A stretch of DNA of 64,000 bases from Isoetes taiwanensis (lineage: Eukaryota; Streptophyta; Lycopodiopsida; Isoetales; Isoetaceae), in contig JAJEKV010000643.1 of the NCBI GenBank assembly GCA_021234155.1, positions 62,001-126,000 on the forward strand, read 5' to 3'. Below the pieces are notes generated by a model. The model was not told the origin of the DNA and did no database searches. It worked only from the letters and a program-made list of their open reading frames with translations. This document shows, piece after piece, positions 11,011 through 22,650 of the stretch. Each line of letters opens with the position of its first letter. Within the stretch, counting starts at the first letter, position 1. The position numbers and the translations under genes were made by a program.

Positions 11011-13890
11011 TTTTGATGCCACTAGGCATTGTTTTTCCTTCAAATAAAAGACGTTTTAAATATTACAATGTGTGGGAAACTAATATTCCAACACTATAAA
11101 AAAAAAAATACTACAAGTCATATCCACATGTAGGCGTTGGATTTTCTTCAGTTGGATTTTCTTCAGTTAAAGACACGTTGTTTTAGATTGCTATAGTTTA
11201 TTTTAAAAAAGCCTTCTGGGTATCGAACCCAAACAAGTCCATTCAGACAATAACAATGAAATAGCCTCTTACATTTAAGGTCACACATAGCCTTAAGAAG
11301 ACGAAAATATTCCCTATTGCCGACAGTTAAAAAAAAACAACCAGAATACTTTCATGAAATTGCATTTGATGTCCTACCCAACATATACATGCCAGTACAA
11401 GCATTAAATGCAAATGGTGTAATTTGCCACATTCACATTCAAAGTCGCCTTGTAGAAGCTAGCTGCAATGCTTATCATATTCCTGCATGATACCATACAT
11501 CATTCAAGAAGCTATAGAAGAATTATGGGAGGCAGGAGGACTCACCACTCTACATAAATGTTACCAAGGTTTGCAAGCGCTTGAGGATGGTTAGACTGAA
11601 GCGCAAGGCAAGACTGCAAACAGAGAAAAACCAAGCACATAATTCAACAGCTAGGATAAAAGTCTTCTTAGTGAAACGATTAAAATACAACTACTGGAAT
11701 TGCAAATGTATTAGTGTCTTGAGCCATATCAAATAATCTAATTCACAGCCTACTAACTTAAGCATGAAGTCCCATAGCATCATTCGAGATATTTATAAAC
11801 TTTGGGAATATAAAAACATTATCAGCAATATCAACAAACAAGCAGCAAACACTCCATCTATAGCGGCTCAAAGTAATCCGTTCCATCTCAAAAAGGTCAA
11901 TTTATCTTGAGATTTATGTGCATGCCAACCACTTTATGTATGACGTAGTTCAAGGGTAGCAGCAGAAATATGAAATATCAAACAAAAGTGGGTGGTGTAT
12001 TACGACAAAAAACAGGTCAAGAACTTAAAGTGGGTGTACTACAGCAAAAAGCAACGTACAAAAGGTTCTAACCTGATAGAAATTAACTGCTTTATCAATA
12101 CGGCTTTGAAAGCATTTCCCTATAAAATACAAACCTACTTAAAGAAAGCCACAAATTTGCAAAATCCTAACCAATAAAAGAACAGGATGTACCAGATTAT
12201 TATACGCTTCTATAGATGGATGGGTCAAGAAAAATAGATTTGTGGTAGTACATAATAGCTTGATCTAGTTGGCCTTGCCCATAGTAAGCACTTGCCAAAT
12301 TCCCTGCACACAATCATCCCATAATTCAAGAACCCTGTCACGCTGGACCCCAGGCCAGATGTATGATGATCGCATTTGTGCTTTAATAGTGCAGATTATT
12401 TGCTTCCAGCACCTTAAAAGTGTGAGCATATTCTTCCACACTACTTTGTGTAGGATTGCAACCAATATGGAGATATCCAATCCTAAAGGACAAATATATC
12501 AAAACGTCATCTCTGAGCATTCTTCCTTTTGAAATCATTAGCATACCTTTTCCTGCATCAAGGAAAATCCTCAGCTTCCTTGACCACTCGAAAGGTTCCT
12601 TATCATTAATACCTGCAACGTACAGTGACTATGTTCAGCCTTACCCGCCCTCTAGGTCTATAACCCCGATCCTCTAAGCACTGCCTCTTTTGTTTAGGTC
12701 CCTGCCAACATGGCAATGCCATGTGGCGATATCCTATCAGTCAGATGAGACTGCCAAAATCCCATCGGCCCCTCGCCACTGAGAATCGGCGGCTTTCTTT
12801 GCTTTAGAGCCGTCTTGACCATGTTGGTGACTCCGATTTAAAGGGTGCTTAACTTTTTATTTTCCATGGTTCTATAACCATTAACTTTCAAACTAAAGTA
12901 TTAACTTTTATAAATGGTATTTAAACCATTATAAAGGGGTTTCCTCTATTTGCCCCCGGGGGATGCACTTAGTAATAAAAGGGTATGGACATCTGCGTTC
13001 GAAGTGTGCCCAAAAACATCCCTAGTATACTGATCTGTGGAAGTTAATTTAACCCCTAAAGTATATATTTTGCCCCAGATAATGGCAAAAAAACCCCCTA
13101 ATGGTAAGTATACAAATATTGAATGGTAAAAAAAACCCCCCTTTCTTGCATGCACATGTCCCGTACTGCAAAGAATACTGAATCCCCCCGGGTATTTGCC
13201 TTAGTTCTATGCATCATCGATGCAATGTCCCTATGTCTACCCATAGTGCCATATTTATTTATTTAACACTGCATAGTGGAACTAGCAGCAGCTGAATGCT
13301 TACACTAAGACAACAAAATCGAGCATTAGAACTGGCTCATACTTTGATGTCCAAATCTCAAATTGGCACCTTTTTTGTTCATTGTACATCCATGAGAAAT
13401 GTTGTTTTACCTACATTTCTACAAAGGCAGCACAGCCTCTATAGTTTAGACTTGGATTAATGTTATTATGTCTTATAACTTAAGGAATTGTGAAGATTAA
13501 GAAGATGGGAAATCTTGGTAGCATATATTTTAGGTTTGTTGCTTTTCTTTCAAACTCTTTAAGGTGGACATCAAGTTCAAATTCCTTAAGAGCAATTACT
13601 AAAATTCAAAAGCATTCAATGAATTCAATGCCGCCGCCATCATATTTGTGTACTCAAGCTTTTCAAACTAGCAATGACTAAGAGACTGGCTTTAAAGAAA
13701 ATGGAAAAGAAATGAAAGCAAAATGAATCTAAATGAAAAGAAATGATGGACTAGACGACAAAAACTCTTTGAAGACAAAGAACCAACATAATGTCTTACA
13801 ATATTAAAGACCAAGGGCTAAATGCACAGCCCTAGGGCACAAGAGGAAAACATGGACATCTAGGCCAAAAGCACACAATATCATCATGTA
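11011..13890. other. 2.9 kb spacer between the inverted arms, no recognised gene
   Basis: The spacer has only short reading frames without recognisable domains. A C/G-rich palindrome (CCCCCGGGGG, about 12953) and a related CCCCCCGGG near 13187 bracket a 230 bp patch with CCCC/GGGG runs. A 16 bp direct duplication (TTGGATTTTCTTCAG) lies near 11134-11166. If the arms are the ends of one element, this is its cargo. Confidence 0.45.
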
Positions 13891-14907
13891 TCCCATCGAT
13901 CCGAGACATCGGATCGCCATTCTAGAATGGGACAAGCATGCATGTTTTGCATGCATGCGGGCGGCGCATGCTCGTTCTGGTTGGGAGTTCGCTATTTTAG
14001 GCGCGTTTCTGCTTCGACTTCTCATCGGCGCTTCCTCTTCTCTCTCAGCAGTACCTTATTCTCTTTGAATTGTTTCCAGGCAGGGGAGGGGCTTCTTCCT
14101 GCCTGGTTTGGCCAATTTGGCGTTTCTTTCATGCTGTCCTTTCTCGGCCTTTAGCCTTCATCCTGTGACCTTTGTCCTCGATTCTAGTTTGTTAAGGAAG
14201 TCCTTTGGTATTCGGGCGGTTTGTTGGTTTCATGCGAGTCCCATTCTAGAATCCCATCGATCCGAGACATCGGATCGCCATTCTAGAATGGGACGAGCAT
14301 GCATGTTTTGCATGCATGCGGGCGGCGCATGCTCGTTCTGGTTGGGAGTTCGCTATTTTAGGCGCGTTTCTGCTTCGACTTCTCATCGGCGCTTCCTCTT
14401 CTCTCTCAGCAGTACCTTATTCTCTTTGAACCCACCCTCCCCCCCTTCTTTGTTATTGTATTTTTATCGCGTGGCACGCGCATAATCAGCCCCTCCACTC
14501 TGGGAGGTTTGTTTTGTCTTGTTGTTTTTGTTGGTGATGTGCAGGTACAGGTTAGCGAGCGGCATCTGTTTCGACTTTTACATTCGTGGGTTTTGGGAGC
14601 GATTTTTATGCCTTACGTTTGTCCAAGCCCCTTGCCGAAGGCTTATCACTAGGGTTTTTCCTCGAAAACCCGAAAGGGCGGGGTTTTTTAATCCCGGTGA
14701 TAAGCTTTCGGCAGGTACACTAGCCCAGTCTCTATTAGCATTGTATTTTATTGGGGTCCAAATGATATAATTGGATTTTCCCTTTATTTTTTATGGGTAG
14801 TTCGCATGTGTGCGGCTACCCACTATCCACCATTGTAGAAAATCTGCTGAGATGAATGAGAAGCAAGTCTGCGGTTTGTTGGTTTCATGCGAGTCCCATT
14901 CTAGAAT
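13891..14907 (+). repeat. Inverted arm 2: units B' and A' bordered by ATTCTAGAAT
   Basis: This is the reverse-complement counterpart of 10076-11010: unit B' (13919-14252) then unit A' (14280-14907). Each is preceded by the linker CCCATCGATCCGAGACATCG and bounded by ATTCTAGAATGGGAC and GTCCCATTCTAGAAT. Unit A' is about 80 bp longer than unit A because of extra sequence near 14460-14540 and 14780-14870. The strong similarity between arms suggests a fairly recent inverted duplication or long terminal inverted repeats of one element. Confidence 0.85.
14630..14715. repeat. 86 bp GC-rich foldback inside unit A'
   Basis: It is the inverse copy of 10183-10268, with the same end complementarity (CCTTGCCGAAGGCTTATCAC with GTGATAAGCTTTCGGCAGG) and only a few base differences. 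Confidence 0.8.
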
Positions 14908-15063
14908 ATTATGAATAGTCTTTGTTCATTTGCAAACTCTTGGATGGAATAATGGCACAACATCCACTAATACCAACATGAAGGGAAAGAGGGAGGGGTT
15001 GCAATAGTTGGAGCAACACCTTGGTGTCATTGTTGTCTTATCATTTGCAAGTTTCCAAGTTAT

Positions 15064-15091
15064 GCCTAGCAATGCTGGGCAACGTTACTAG
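15064..15091 (+). mobile_element. Helitron 3' terminus (hairpin plus CTAG)
   Basis: GCCTAGCAATGCTGGGC can form a 7 bp stem with one wobble pair. It is followed eight bases later by CTAG (15088-15091) and a T, the standard Helitron 3' arrangement. The bases before it (AAGTTTCCAAGTTATG) are shared with the terminus at 26179, so the ends belong to one family. The matching 5' end was not found. Confidence 0.7.
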
Positions 15092-15262
15092 TAACAAACT
15101 ATATTCCCTAGCACCTGAAGTTAACCTTTTTCAAGCTCTCTATGGATGTAAAAATCTGTACAATCATCAAACACAGGGAGCAAGATTTACTTGTGGTCTC
15201 CTTTGTGGCTCTCCATCTAAATTAATCAATTGCACTGAAGGTGACCATTTTGGCGAATGGTA

Positions 15263-16236
15263 GCTTTGGAGAATTTTTTGGGGCAGTTTGGGATCGTCAA
15301 GTGATATGGACGTAGCATTCTCGTTGGTTCCGACGAGCAATTCTACATTAATATTGCCTCCAATTTTGAATGCGTTTGAGATTTTTAGATACAACGAGTC
15401 CCCGATTGCCTTGCCCCCACCATCTCCTCCTCCTCCGATTCCTCCTTCAAATTCAAATCCTCCTCCGAATCCTCCACTGCCTGCTAAAAAAAAATCACCT
15501 GCCTTTCCTGTTGGTGCCATTATAGGCATTGCTCTTGGCGGAGCTTTCCTATCTTTGATTTGCTTACTTCTCACCGTGTATTATCGTCCTACCACCAAGC
15601 CTCAACGCAACCCAAATCCTATCGATTTAAATATCGGCCCAATACAATACTCATACTCTGATATACAAAAAATGATCCGCCGATTTCAAACATAAAATAG
15701 GTGACGGTGGAGTATATATGCTGATGTTTACAAAGGATTTAGTACGATTGGTACACTGTTAGCCGTCAAAGTAATCAAGGCCACTGGTAACCAAGCCAGA
15801 GAGTCCTTTCAGTTATTCACCATTTCAACCTGGTTGATTTTGTGGGGTATTGCGTAGAGGGGACTAAAATGATTCTAGTTTACAAATTCATGCAGGAACA
15901 GTTCCCTGGACAGATGGATTTTCAACAATTCTGCCAATCCGTTAAGCTGGGTAAAGAGATTCAACATCGTCACAGGTGTGGCATCTGGATTGACTTATTT
16001 ACATGAGCAGTGCGGAAACATTGCTCTTCATTTAGATCTGAAGCCTCAGAACATACTACTAGATGAGAAATTCATCCCTAAAGTTGCTGATTTGGTATTA
16101 GCAAGTTGCTAGACAGGGATCAATCCATGATCTTCACTCAGACCATAAGAGGATCACCATTATACATAGCCCTGAAAATGCTTATGGGGGCTGGTCTAAA
16201 TGAGGAGATGGATGTTTACAGCTTTGGAATCATATT
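15263..16236 (+). pseudogene. Decayed malectin-like receptor kinase paralogue
   Basis: The sequence matches the intact gene at 57724-60236 from the end of the malectin-like domain (ILNAFEIFRYNE), through a longer proline-rich linker and the membrane segment (FPVGAIIGIALGGAFLSLIC), to the kinase domain (QYSYSDIQK, LHLDLKPQN, DVYSFGII). The frame is lost just after the SYSDIQK region, near 15685. A deletion removes the segment before IHHFNL, and further small indels occur near 15895 and 16095. Homology stops abruptly near 16236, after about three quarters of the kinase. The LHLDLKPQN box is preserved, so the HLD form predates the duplication. It cannot encode a working kinase. Confidence 0.92.
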
Positions 16237-16534
16237 AAAGCATGTGCTTGCATGAGGAACATAGAAAGTAGAAACATACACCCTGGGGTTCTAATCGTAC
16301 TTCGATCTCACGGCATTAGAATTCATAAGGCCAACAAATGTATTAAGTCAAGGCATTCCAAACACGGATTTGATCTGCCAAGATTTCCATAATATTTTGC
16401 TAAGATTTCCAGAAGATTGTAGCATATATCTTGACTTCTTAATGAAGCAACTCAAATATTCTAACAAAGCAAATTGAGGAAGCTCTTGCATTATTTTGGG
16501 AAATGCGAGTCCATGAGACTTTAGCAGTGTGAAA
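16237..16534. other. Short stretch with no recognised feature
   Basis: This lies between the truncated kinase copy and the Helitron 5' end. It is AT-rich and I see no gene in it. Confidence 0.5.
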
Positions 16535-17693
16535 TCCTCCTATATAATAAAATTATTGTGTATGTCTGTCGTGCATCTCGCCCTAAATCAGGCGGCCAAC
16601 ATTCGCTATTTGATTTAACGGCTAGGATCAGTTAAGAAAAGGGCAAAGACAAAAAAGGTCCGGTGGAACTCCCGCTTCGCGAAGACAAGAAAGGGGCAAA
16701 AGCTAAAAAATAAAACAAGGATCCGGTGGACCTCCTTCTGCTTCGCGATGATGGCTCGGGATTTTTCCAAAGTAGGTCTCTGAATCCACAGCTGATGGAG
16801 TAATTAGAATTTCTGTTTACGGCAGGAGCTGCTTCATTAACTGGGAGCAAGCCTCCATTCAGTCCTGCACCATCCACGGCTTCACACTCTAGACAATTAA
16901 TATCTGAATCCATAGCTGATGGAGTTTGCTTCGAAGATTCAAGGTGCAGAACAAAGATTAAGTTCTTTAAGGAAGGTAGAACTACAAATTTGAACCCTGT
17001 TGCATTGTTGGCTATATAAGGAAAGGAAGAAGGCAAGAAGGCAGATAGAGAATGTTTCCAACCCTCTCGCATCAGCTTTGGTGCATTCTTAAACTATTTT
17101 AATTTTGGTGCATTCGAAACATGTTATTTTTATGTCAGGTGGTTTCCATGGTAGCTGAAGGGACATTATAGCAGGCAACTTCAAAATTTTCCTCTCTGTC
17201 TTGGTGGTATTATGCTATCCATTGCAGCACATCTTTCAGTTTCGATACATCTCAGAGTAGTTGTTTGTATTTTTATGGCTTATGCTGAGGCATATACAAT
17301 CTGCTAATTGTTAGTATTCAAATGCATCATAATTTGATGTAGTTGCTAGCAAGCTTAGCAAAGGTTCATGGTCTGTTGTGGAAGTACTATATGCAGATCT
17401 GGTAAATATACGCATGCAGTGCAATATATGCTCGATTTGCAACATCTCTTTACTATCCATTTGCTGCAACTCAAGTGGGTTGTGATCTTTATGAAGATCA
17501 AATGGGCCCATGGCTTTTCAAATTTGGTCTCATTGCCTGGCGAAATGTTTCAGTCTTTATCCAATGCTCGCAGGTCTTGCACCTATAGATCTGCACCTAG
17601 AGCAAACTTTCAATTCTTATGGTAAGCCACTGCTTCTATCCTACACTTTTGATTGTCTATATTCTAATTCCTTTTTATGCAGCTTGCGTATAG

Positions 17694-18203
17694 GCCCCAG
17701 ATGGATTAATGTCAGCACATGATATCCAGAAATGCATGGCTCATGCAAACAGAGATGCCACAGAATTGGACAGATTTCTCAGGCATTTATCCTGCTTTGG
17801 GCGTTTCACAGAGATGCCTCTGGAGAAGGATGGCAGAAAACAGAGATATGCCCTTAATTCCATTTCCAAATACCTGCTAAATGACACTGCCAATGCTTCC
17901 CTTGCATCCCTGCTACTGCTCTGTCATGATCTGGAATACTCCCTTCCGATGCATTACCTTAATGAATTTATCATTGGAAACAAACATTCCCACGGTGGAA
18001 CCTTGGATCTGGCCACTGGAAATAATCAGCAAAAGGATTCTCATATGTGTGAATCAGTGCTTTATGATGTAAAAGTGCATTTAGGGTTATTGATTTATGT
18101 GGGTTTTGTATTTTGTGTTGTAGTTAAACATTTGGTGGAATGCTTGATCTGTAGGAAGGAACAAAAAAATGGGCAGGCCCTCCATCCCTGTTGTTCCAGC
18201 TGA
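17694..18203 (+). pseudogene. O-methyltransferase N-terminal fragment (captured exon)
   Basis: After an intron-like end (TAG at 17691-17693) the frame reads GPDGLMSAHDIQ, then ELDRFLRHLSCFGRFTE, RYALNSISKYLL and a LASLLLLCHD segment. These match the dimerisation/winged-helix region of plant caffeate-type O-methyltransferases, which act on phenolic substrates with S-adenosylmethionine. The methyltransferase domain itself is absent; after about 17990 the homology ends. A possible preceding exon lies at about 17500-17621, ending before GTAAGCC. It sits inside the Helitron, which points to capture rather than a functional gene. Confidence 0.7.
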
Positions 18204-18587
18204 TAGTCTTCCCAGTACTCAAGTAGTGGCTACTGCTAACAGAGATAGTCGAGAATGTTGTGCAATCAAAAGGCAAGTATACTTTGTTTCTAATTCTTTT
18301 CATCTCAAACAATTTCTGTCGTCTACTCCAGGCAGAGAAAATGGGTAGAGTTATCCTAGCATAATATTATGTAAGAACAGTTACTTTAGAAATGGCATCC
18401 CAGGAAACGGGGATGGAGCGCTGCAGTTGGTAGGCCTGTTATAAAAAAAAAGGTGATTTATCAACTTTGCAATAGAATAAAAATGAAGATTATTCGTTCA
18501 TTTTTATCGGTTTTGCAGGAACTTTTCTCATTTTTTAATGTGTATCAGAAGTGTACATATTGACTCAATAGTGTTGGTGCATGAAAA

Positions 18588-18815
18588 CAGCTTCTGAATC
18601 CTCAGCTTGATGTATATAAAGAAGGTGAACAGGTTGTGTCTGCTGCTAGGATACTCATGAATGAAGATGAATGCACTGGTCGTTTCTTCTTTGGCCAAAA
18701 CATGCCAGCTCCAGTGGATCATGCCCGTGCAGTCACACCATACAATGATCTGGAAACGATGGATTCAGGAGAACTGACATCATTCTTAATAGCACTGTTT
18801 TGGCATTTGCCATGA
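18588..18815 (+). pseudogene. Coding-looking exon fragment of unknown origin
   Basis: This is an open frame of 75 codons ending in TGA. It begins QLLNPQLDVYKEGEQVVSAA and continues through NEDECTGRFFFGQNM and PYNDLETMDSGELTSFL. The balanced amino-acid composition looks like real protein sequence, unlike its surroundings. I do not recognise the family. It lies within the Helitron, downstream of the O-methyltransferase fragment on the same strand, and may come from the same or a different captured gene. Confidence 0.35.
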
Positions 18816-20327
18816 TAGAAAGGAAAAGCACCAACAAGAAGATATGACGGAAAGCATGTAATGGCGGAAATTGAAAGCTGAGATTCTTTTTTCAAAGTTG
18901 ACATTTTTTGACAGAGATATTCACCAAAATTCATTAGCAGGAGGAGCCTTTGGGGCCTCAAGGTGATACTGCAAAAGGGAAAACATTGTGTACTATTTTT
19001 GACATCTTCAACAAAGATGGTCTAGATATTAACACTGCCATATGATTAAACTGACTGTCTAGTCAGGATGCCATTTGAGCTGGGGTCTACATGTTGATCA
19101 AAAGATGGTAGACATCTCAAACAAAGATTTTCAGACATTAACACCATATCTTGATGCTGGGATGATTGCTTAATTCTAATGGTTTGCTCTATTGTGTCAT
19201 CCGTCAATTTTTGCAACACTTTGCTTTTATGTCATCCATTGGGTACTCATATGCTCAACCATTTCTAAGGGCACAAGCGTGTTGATTGGGTTTCGTCATG
19301 TCACCCTAGATTTCCCCTTTCTCCTCTTCTATATTGCTGGTGTAGTTTGCCTTACTTTAGCTTTTTTACAATGGACAAGACACTTGCAGGATAAGTAGTG
19401 TAGCATATGGTACATAGATTGATTGCATCAAAGGTTTCTATTGCCATGCAATCCATTTTTTAGAGCAAGATGGACAATTTATTTTATCTGGTTCTAATAT
19501 GGCATACTATGTCTTTTTAGGTGGTTTTCATAGCATTGTTCACGTAAAAACAGGTTGTTAATGTCAAGCGGTGCCACATAGTTTTGCTTTTGGGATGATG
19601 TTTCTTTTAAAAAGTCCGAAAGAAGCTGAAAACATGGGGAGAGCTGCCAGATACATTATAAAGCATGTGAGCAATTATAATAATTCTGCAATACTGTCAA
19701 TAATGGAGAAGGATATTCCTTTCTAAGCTTGCTCCAAAATGAATGCTGTAAAATGGTTGCATCAAATTCTAGAAGGGTATACTACGTTCTTTAAGGATTG
19801 ACAGAAATTTGCACATGTTTTGCATTTTTTCCAGAGGATCAAATGGGGACAAATGTCGAATGTCTCATATTTATGCATATGAAGTCCTTGATTTCAATTA
19901 TTATTTAGAAAGGGTGTGATAAACAAAGTTGTTGAGACAAGCTATCTTCTAAGGAAAATTGGACCTGTTGGAACTTAAAACGCACATGAATCATTAACAT
20001 AGATTACCATCAAATTTTCCCTTGCTGCTTGGAATGCTCCTCATTTGCCTAGATGTACTTCTCTTTATTAAAAAGTGAAACCTAGAAACCAACTACAAAT
20101 TCACATATTGTTTCATCAAATGAGTCACCAATCCCCATTGAAAATACGTGTAGAATCACTTAATAATTGATGATTATGATTCTGGCATTTGCATATGAAG
20201 AGACAAGGCCATGTGCCAAGGTGTATCTTTGTGTGGCCTTCAACTTTAATAACAAGAAACCTTTCAACGACATAAAACATTTACAGGAACGCAACTTATG
20301 CCCAGCAACGCTGGGCACCATTACTAG

Positions 20328-21391
20328 TTACCACAGAAAACTCAAATGACGGGCTGTCAAATCTGACTATATTGGTCAAAACAATACAGGTCTGAAGAAA
20401 TATTTGAAGATTTCGGCCTTCCACTGGCATACACTTGTAGAAGAAGATAAATGAAATGACAGGAACGGTGAGGTTCTTACCAGAGCGTAATGATTTCCTT
20501 AGGTTAGCGTGTAAACAAAAAGCATATCCTGGACGCAATGAGGAGTTATTCCGTGCCTCTTCCATCTCCATATTTGCCCTATTATCTAATTTTGTTGGCC
20601 CTAGAAAATAGAGAGGCATTTGCTGGAAACAGCTTCCACAGGGGTGCCCAAATCCTAATCCTATATGACCAATCGGCGCAGAGTAGGGAATAGCATGAAC
20701 CAGGCAAGGCTAACAGTTCCAAGGTTCCAAGCTAATTTTCTCAAACCCACAATTTCTTAGATGAAGATCCAATGGTTTAGAATAAGTTCATGTCAATTTT
20801 TAGGACTCGTGGATAGGCTAGGCAAGATAACGTGACACCCAAGATTGGGCTGTTGTGCTAAAAAATTTATTGTTGTGATGTGTTATGGTGACCTTTCTAA
20901 TTTTTACTTTTTTTTTTAAATAAAAATACATATCCCGTAATGCACAACAACAATAAATTTTATATTTATACAAAAAGAAATAACAAATTCTCTAGAAAAA
21001 AGGATTAGGCTATAATGTGACCACTTTGCTTTAACTTTTTTAACATGACAATGGAAATGGTTTGGCTATAATGTGCTCAAAGATATGATAGTATGTTTTG
21101 ATTCTTTCAACACCCACTAGCAACTCATGCTCTCTAATCCAAGCACCATCCATGTATGAAAATTTCAAGGGTACACAGGCTTCTCATAATGCAATACCCA
21201 CATCTTAACTATTTAACACCCTAAACACCCCATAACTTAATAAGGAACGCTCATTCTCCTATGTCACTAGCTTTGGTTTATTTGGCATCCATATTCTAGG
21301 TTTTAAATCTTCAAGAAGTGGCAAGTCATGGCAATGGAAACCGAGTAAATCATGGTTTAGTTGGTGCAAAAGCACCTGTGAGTACATAAAT
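20328..21391. other. Intergenic DNA without recognisable genes
   Basis: AT-rich sequence between the Helitron and the CACTA left end. Short frames only. The last three bases (AAT, 21389-21391) form the left target duplication of the CACTA element. Confidence 0.5.
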
Positions 21392-21720
21392 CACTACAAG
21401 AGAATAGGATCTTTTTCGTCGAGTATAGCGTCAAGCAAAGTGACGCTACATGTATTCTTAAATTCCCGCTACATGTCACTAGTTTGACGCAAAAAGTCAT
21501 ATACTTTGATGTCGCATGGACGTCAACTTTTGCGTCAAGTATTGCATCATGGCCATCAGTAACACAAAAATGACACAATGACAACATTTATGGCAATTGC
21601 ATGACATGTTTGTATCAAGTTTATATCCATGTTATTCAACAATTGCATCACATTTTGTATCATATTAGGGTCAACTATGCAACTAAATTATTATAGCATA
21701 TTGACATCTTTACTTTTTCT
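21392..21720 (+). repeat. CACTA left terminus with subterminal repeats
   Basis: After the 17 bp inverted end come dense short motifs in both orientations: GCGTCAAG, AGTGACGC, TTTGACGC, GACGTCAACTTTTGCGTCAAG and ATGACACAATGACAAC. The motif family is the same as at the right terminus. Only short, chance reading frames are present. Confidence 0.85.
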
Positions 21721-22301
21721 AAGTTTACATCCTTCGTGACTGTCTTATAACATGTTTTGTATCATTTTGTTATGCAATTAAGTACAATCTTATTTTATTT
21801 TTGTAACGTGATTGTGACCTTTGGTTACATAGATACAACAAACTTGTTTCATTTTTTTTATTATTTGAGTAACAAAATTGTGCCAATATTTAGGTCTTTT
21901 TGTGGCATCTTATGTATCATATTTATGAGCATATGATACTATAGGTGTCAATTTTGTGTCCAAGCTAGTCTTGACTGTAGCAATCAATTTTTGTCATTTT
22001 AAATGCTTTTTTTAATGTATTTTTTGTATTTTAGATCCCTTTTATCAATTACTTTGTATTTATATATTTTATCAGTTTCAGTTTAAGTTTATAGTTGCAT
22101 CATGCATGCTGAACTAAAGAAAAAAATAAACGGAAAAAGAAGTCATTGCACCAGCAACAATAAGAAGTTTATTAAATCATGAAGTTTTCTGGGCAAAATA
22201 AAGAACATTATTTTAAGTTCAAATAGAACGTCGTGCTTGGGCGATTCAGAGCTCCAGTTAAAGTTACCAGAATGTTTGCCATGTTCTCCATTCTCAAGTT
22301 A

Positions 22302-22650
22302 AGTAGGGACCCTTGTGTCCTGCCTAACAAAAAAAAAGGGCGAAGTCACACTAAAATTCGGGAGAGTAGAATTAAGCATGGGACAAGCATCGCAACTAAA
22401 TAGAATTTCTCTGCCGCCAAGTTTGGTGATCCAACGCTTCAATTCTGTACCAAACTACAATCAATTGAATGTCTCTTATGTGGCCATGCTTACTCTCAAG
22501 AATGATGTAATCAAAGCTATTAAAATGCCTGCCACATTTCCTAGTATGAGCAGGGACCATTGTGTCCTGCCACACAAAAAGAACGAGGCACTGTCATACT
22601 AAAATTAGAAAGAATAGAATACGAACAATAGAATAAGCATGGGACAAGCA
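22302..22650 (+). repeat. Direct repeat, two copies of about 95 bp
   Basis: A segment at about 22302-22397 (AGGGACCCTTGTGTCCTGCC, later CACACTAAAATT and AAGCATGGGACAAGC) recurs at about 22552-22650 with small changes. The copies lie about 250 bp apart. No coding sense is evident. Confidence 0.7.

Larger units (their letters stand above)
9985..11135 (+). repeat. Direct repeats flanking inverted arm 1
   Basis: A segment at about 9985-10070 (TTTTAGTCATTACAATACATGGGAAA, then ACTACATGACATAT) recurs in diverged form at about 11047-11135 (TTTTAAATATTACAATGTGTGGGAAA, then ACTACAAGTCATAT). The two copies bracket the first inverted arm. This may be old subterminal-type repeat sequence into which the arm inserted. 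Confidence 0.5.
16535..20327 (+). mobile_element. Helitron of about 3.8 kb with captured gene fragments
   Basis: The 5' end reads TCCTCCTATATAATAAAA after an A, the TC start and AT-rich head expected of plant Helitrons. The following GTGTATGTCTGTCGTGCATC is also like many plant Helitron heads. The 3' end has the hairpin GCCCAGCAACGCTGGGC (20300-20316), then CTAG (20324-20327) and a T. Insertion between A and T fits. No Rep/helicase is visible, so the copy is non-autonomous. It carries an O-methyltransferase-like fragment and another coding-looking exon, as captured host DNA often appears in Helitrons. Pairing of these two ends is inferred from order and orientation. Confidence 0.72.

Noticed and set aside
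10272-11043. Cysteine-rich small reading frames (RACMSCMHAGGAC-like) repeated in all four ATTCTAGAAT units
   Set aside because: They recur only because the DNA repeats; other frames are equally open, and there is no start context or conserved protein pattern beyond the DNA identity.
16632-17072. 146-codon minus-strand frame within the Helitron
   Set aside because: No domain, a serine/arginine-rich low-complexity end and a strand opposite to the captured exons; probably chance.
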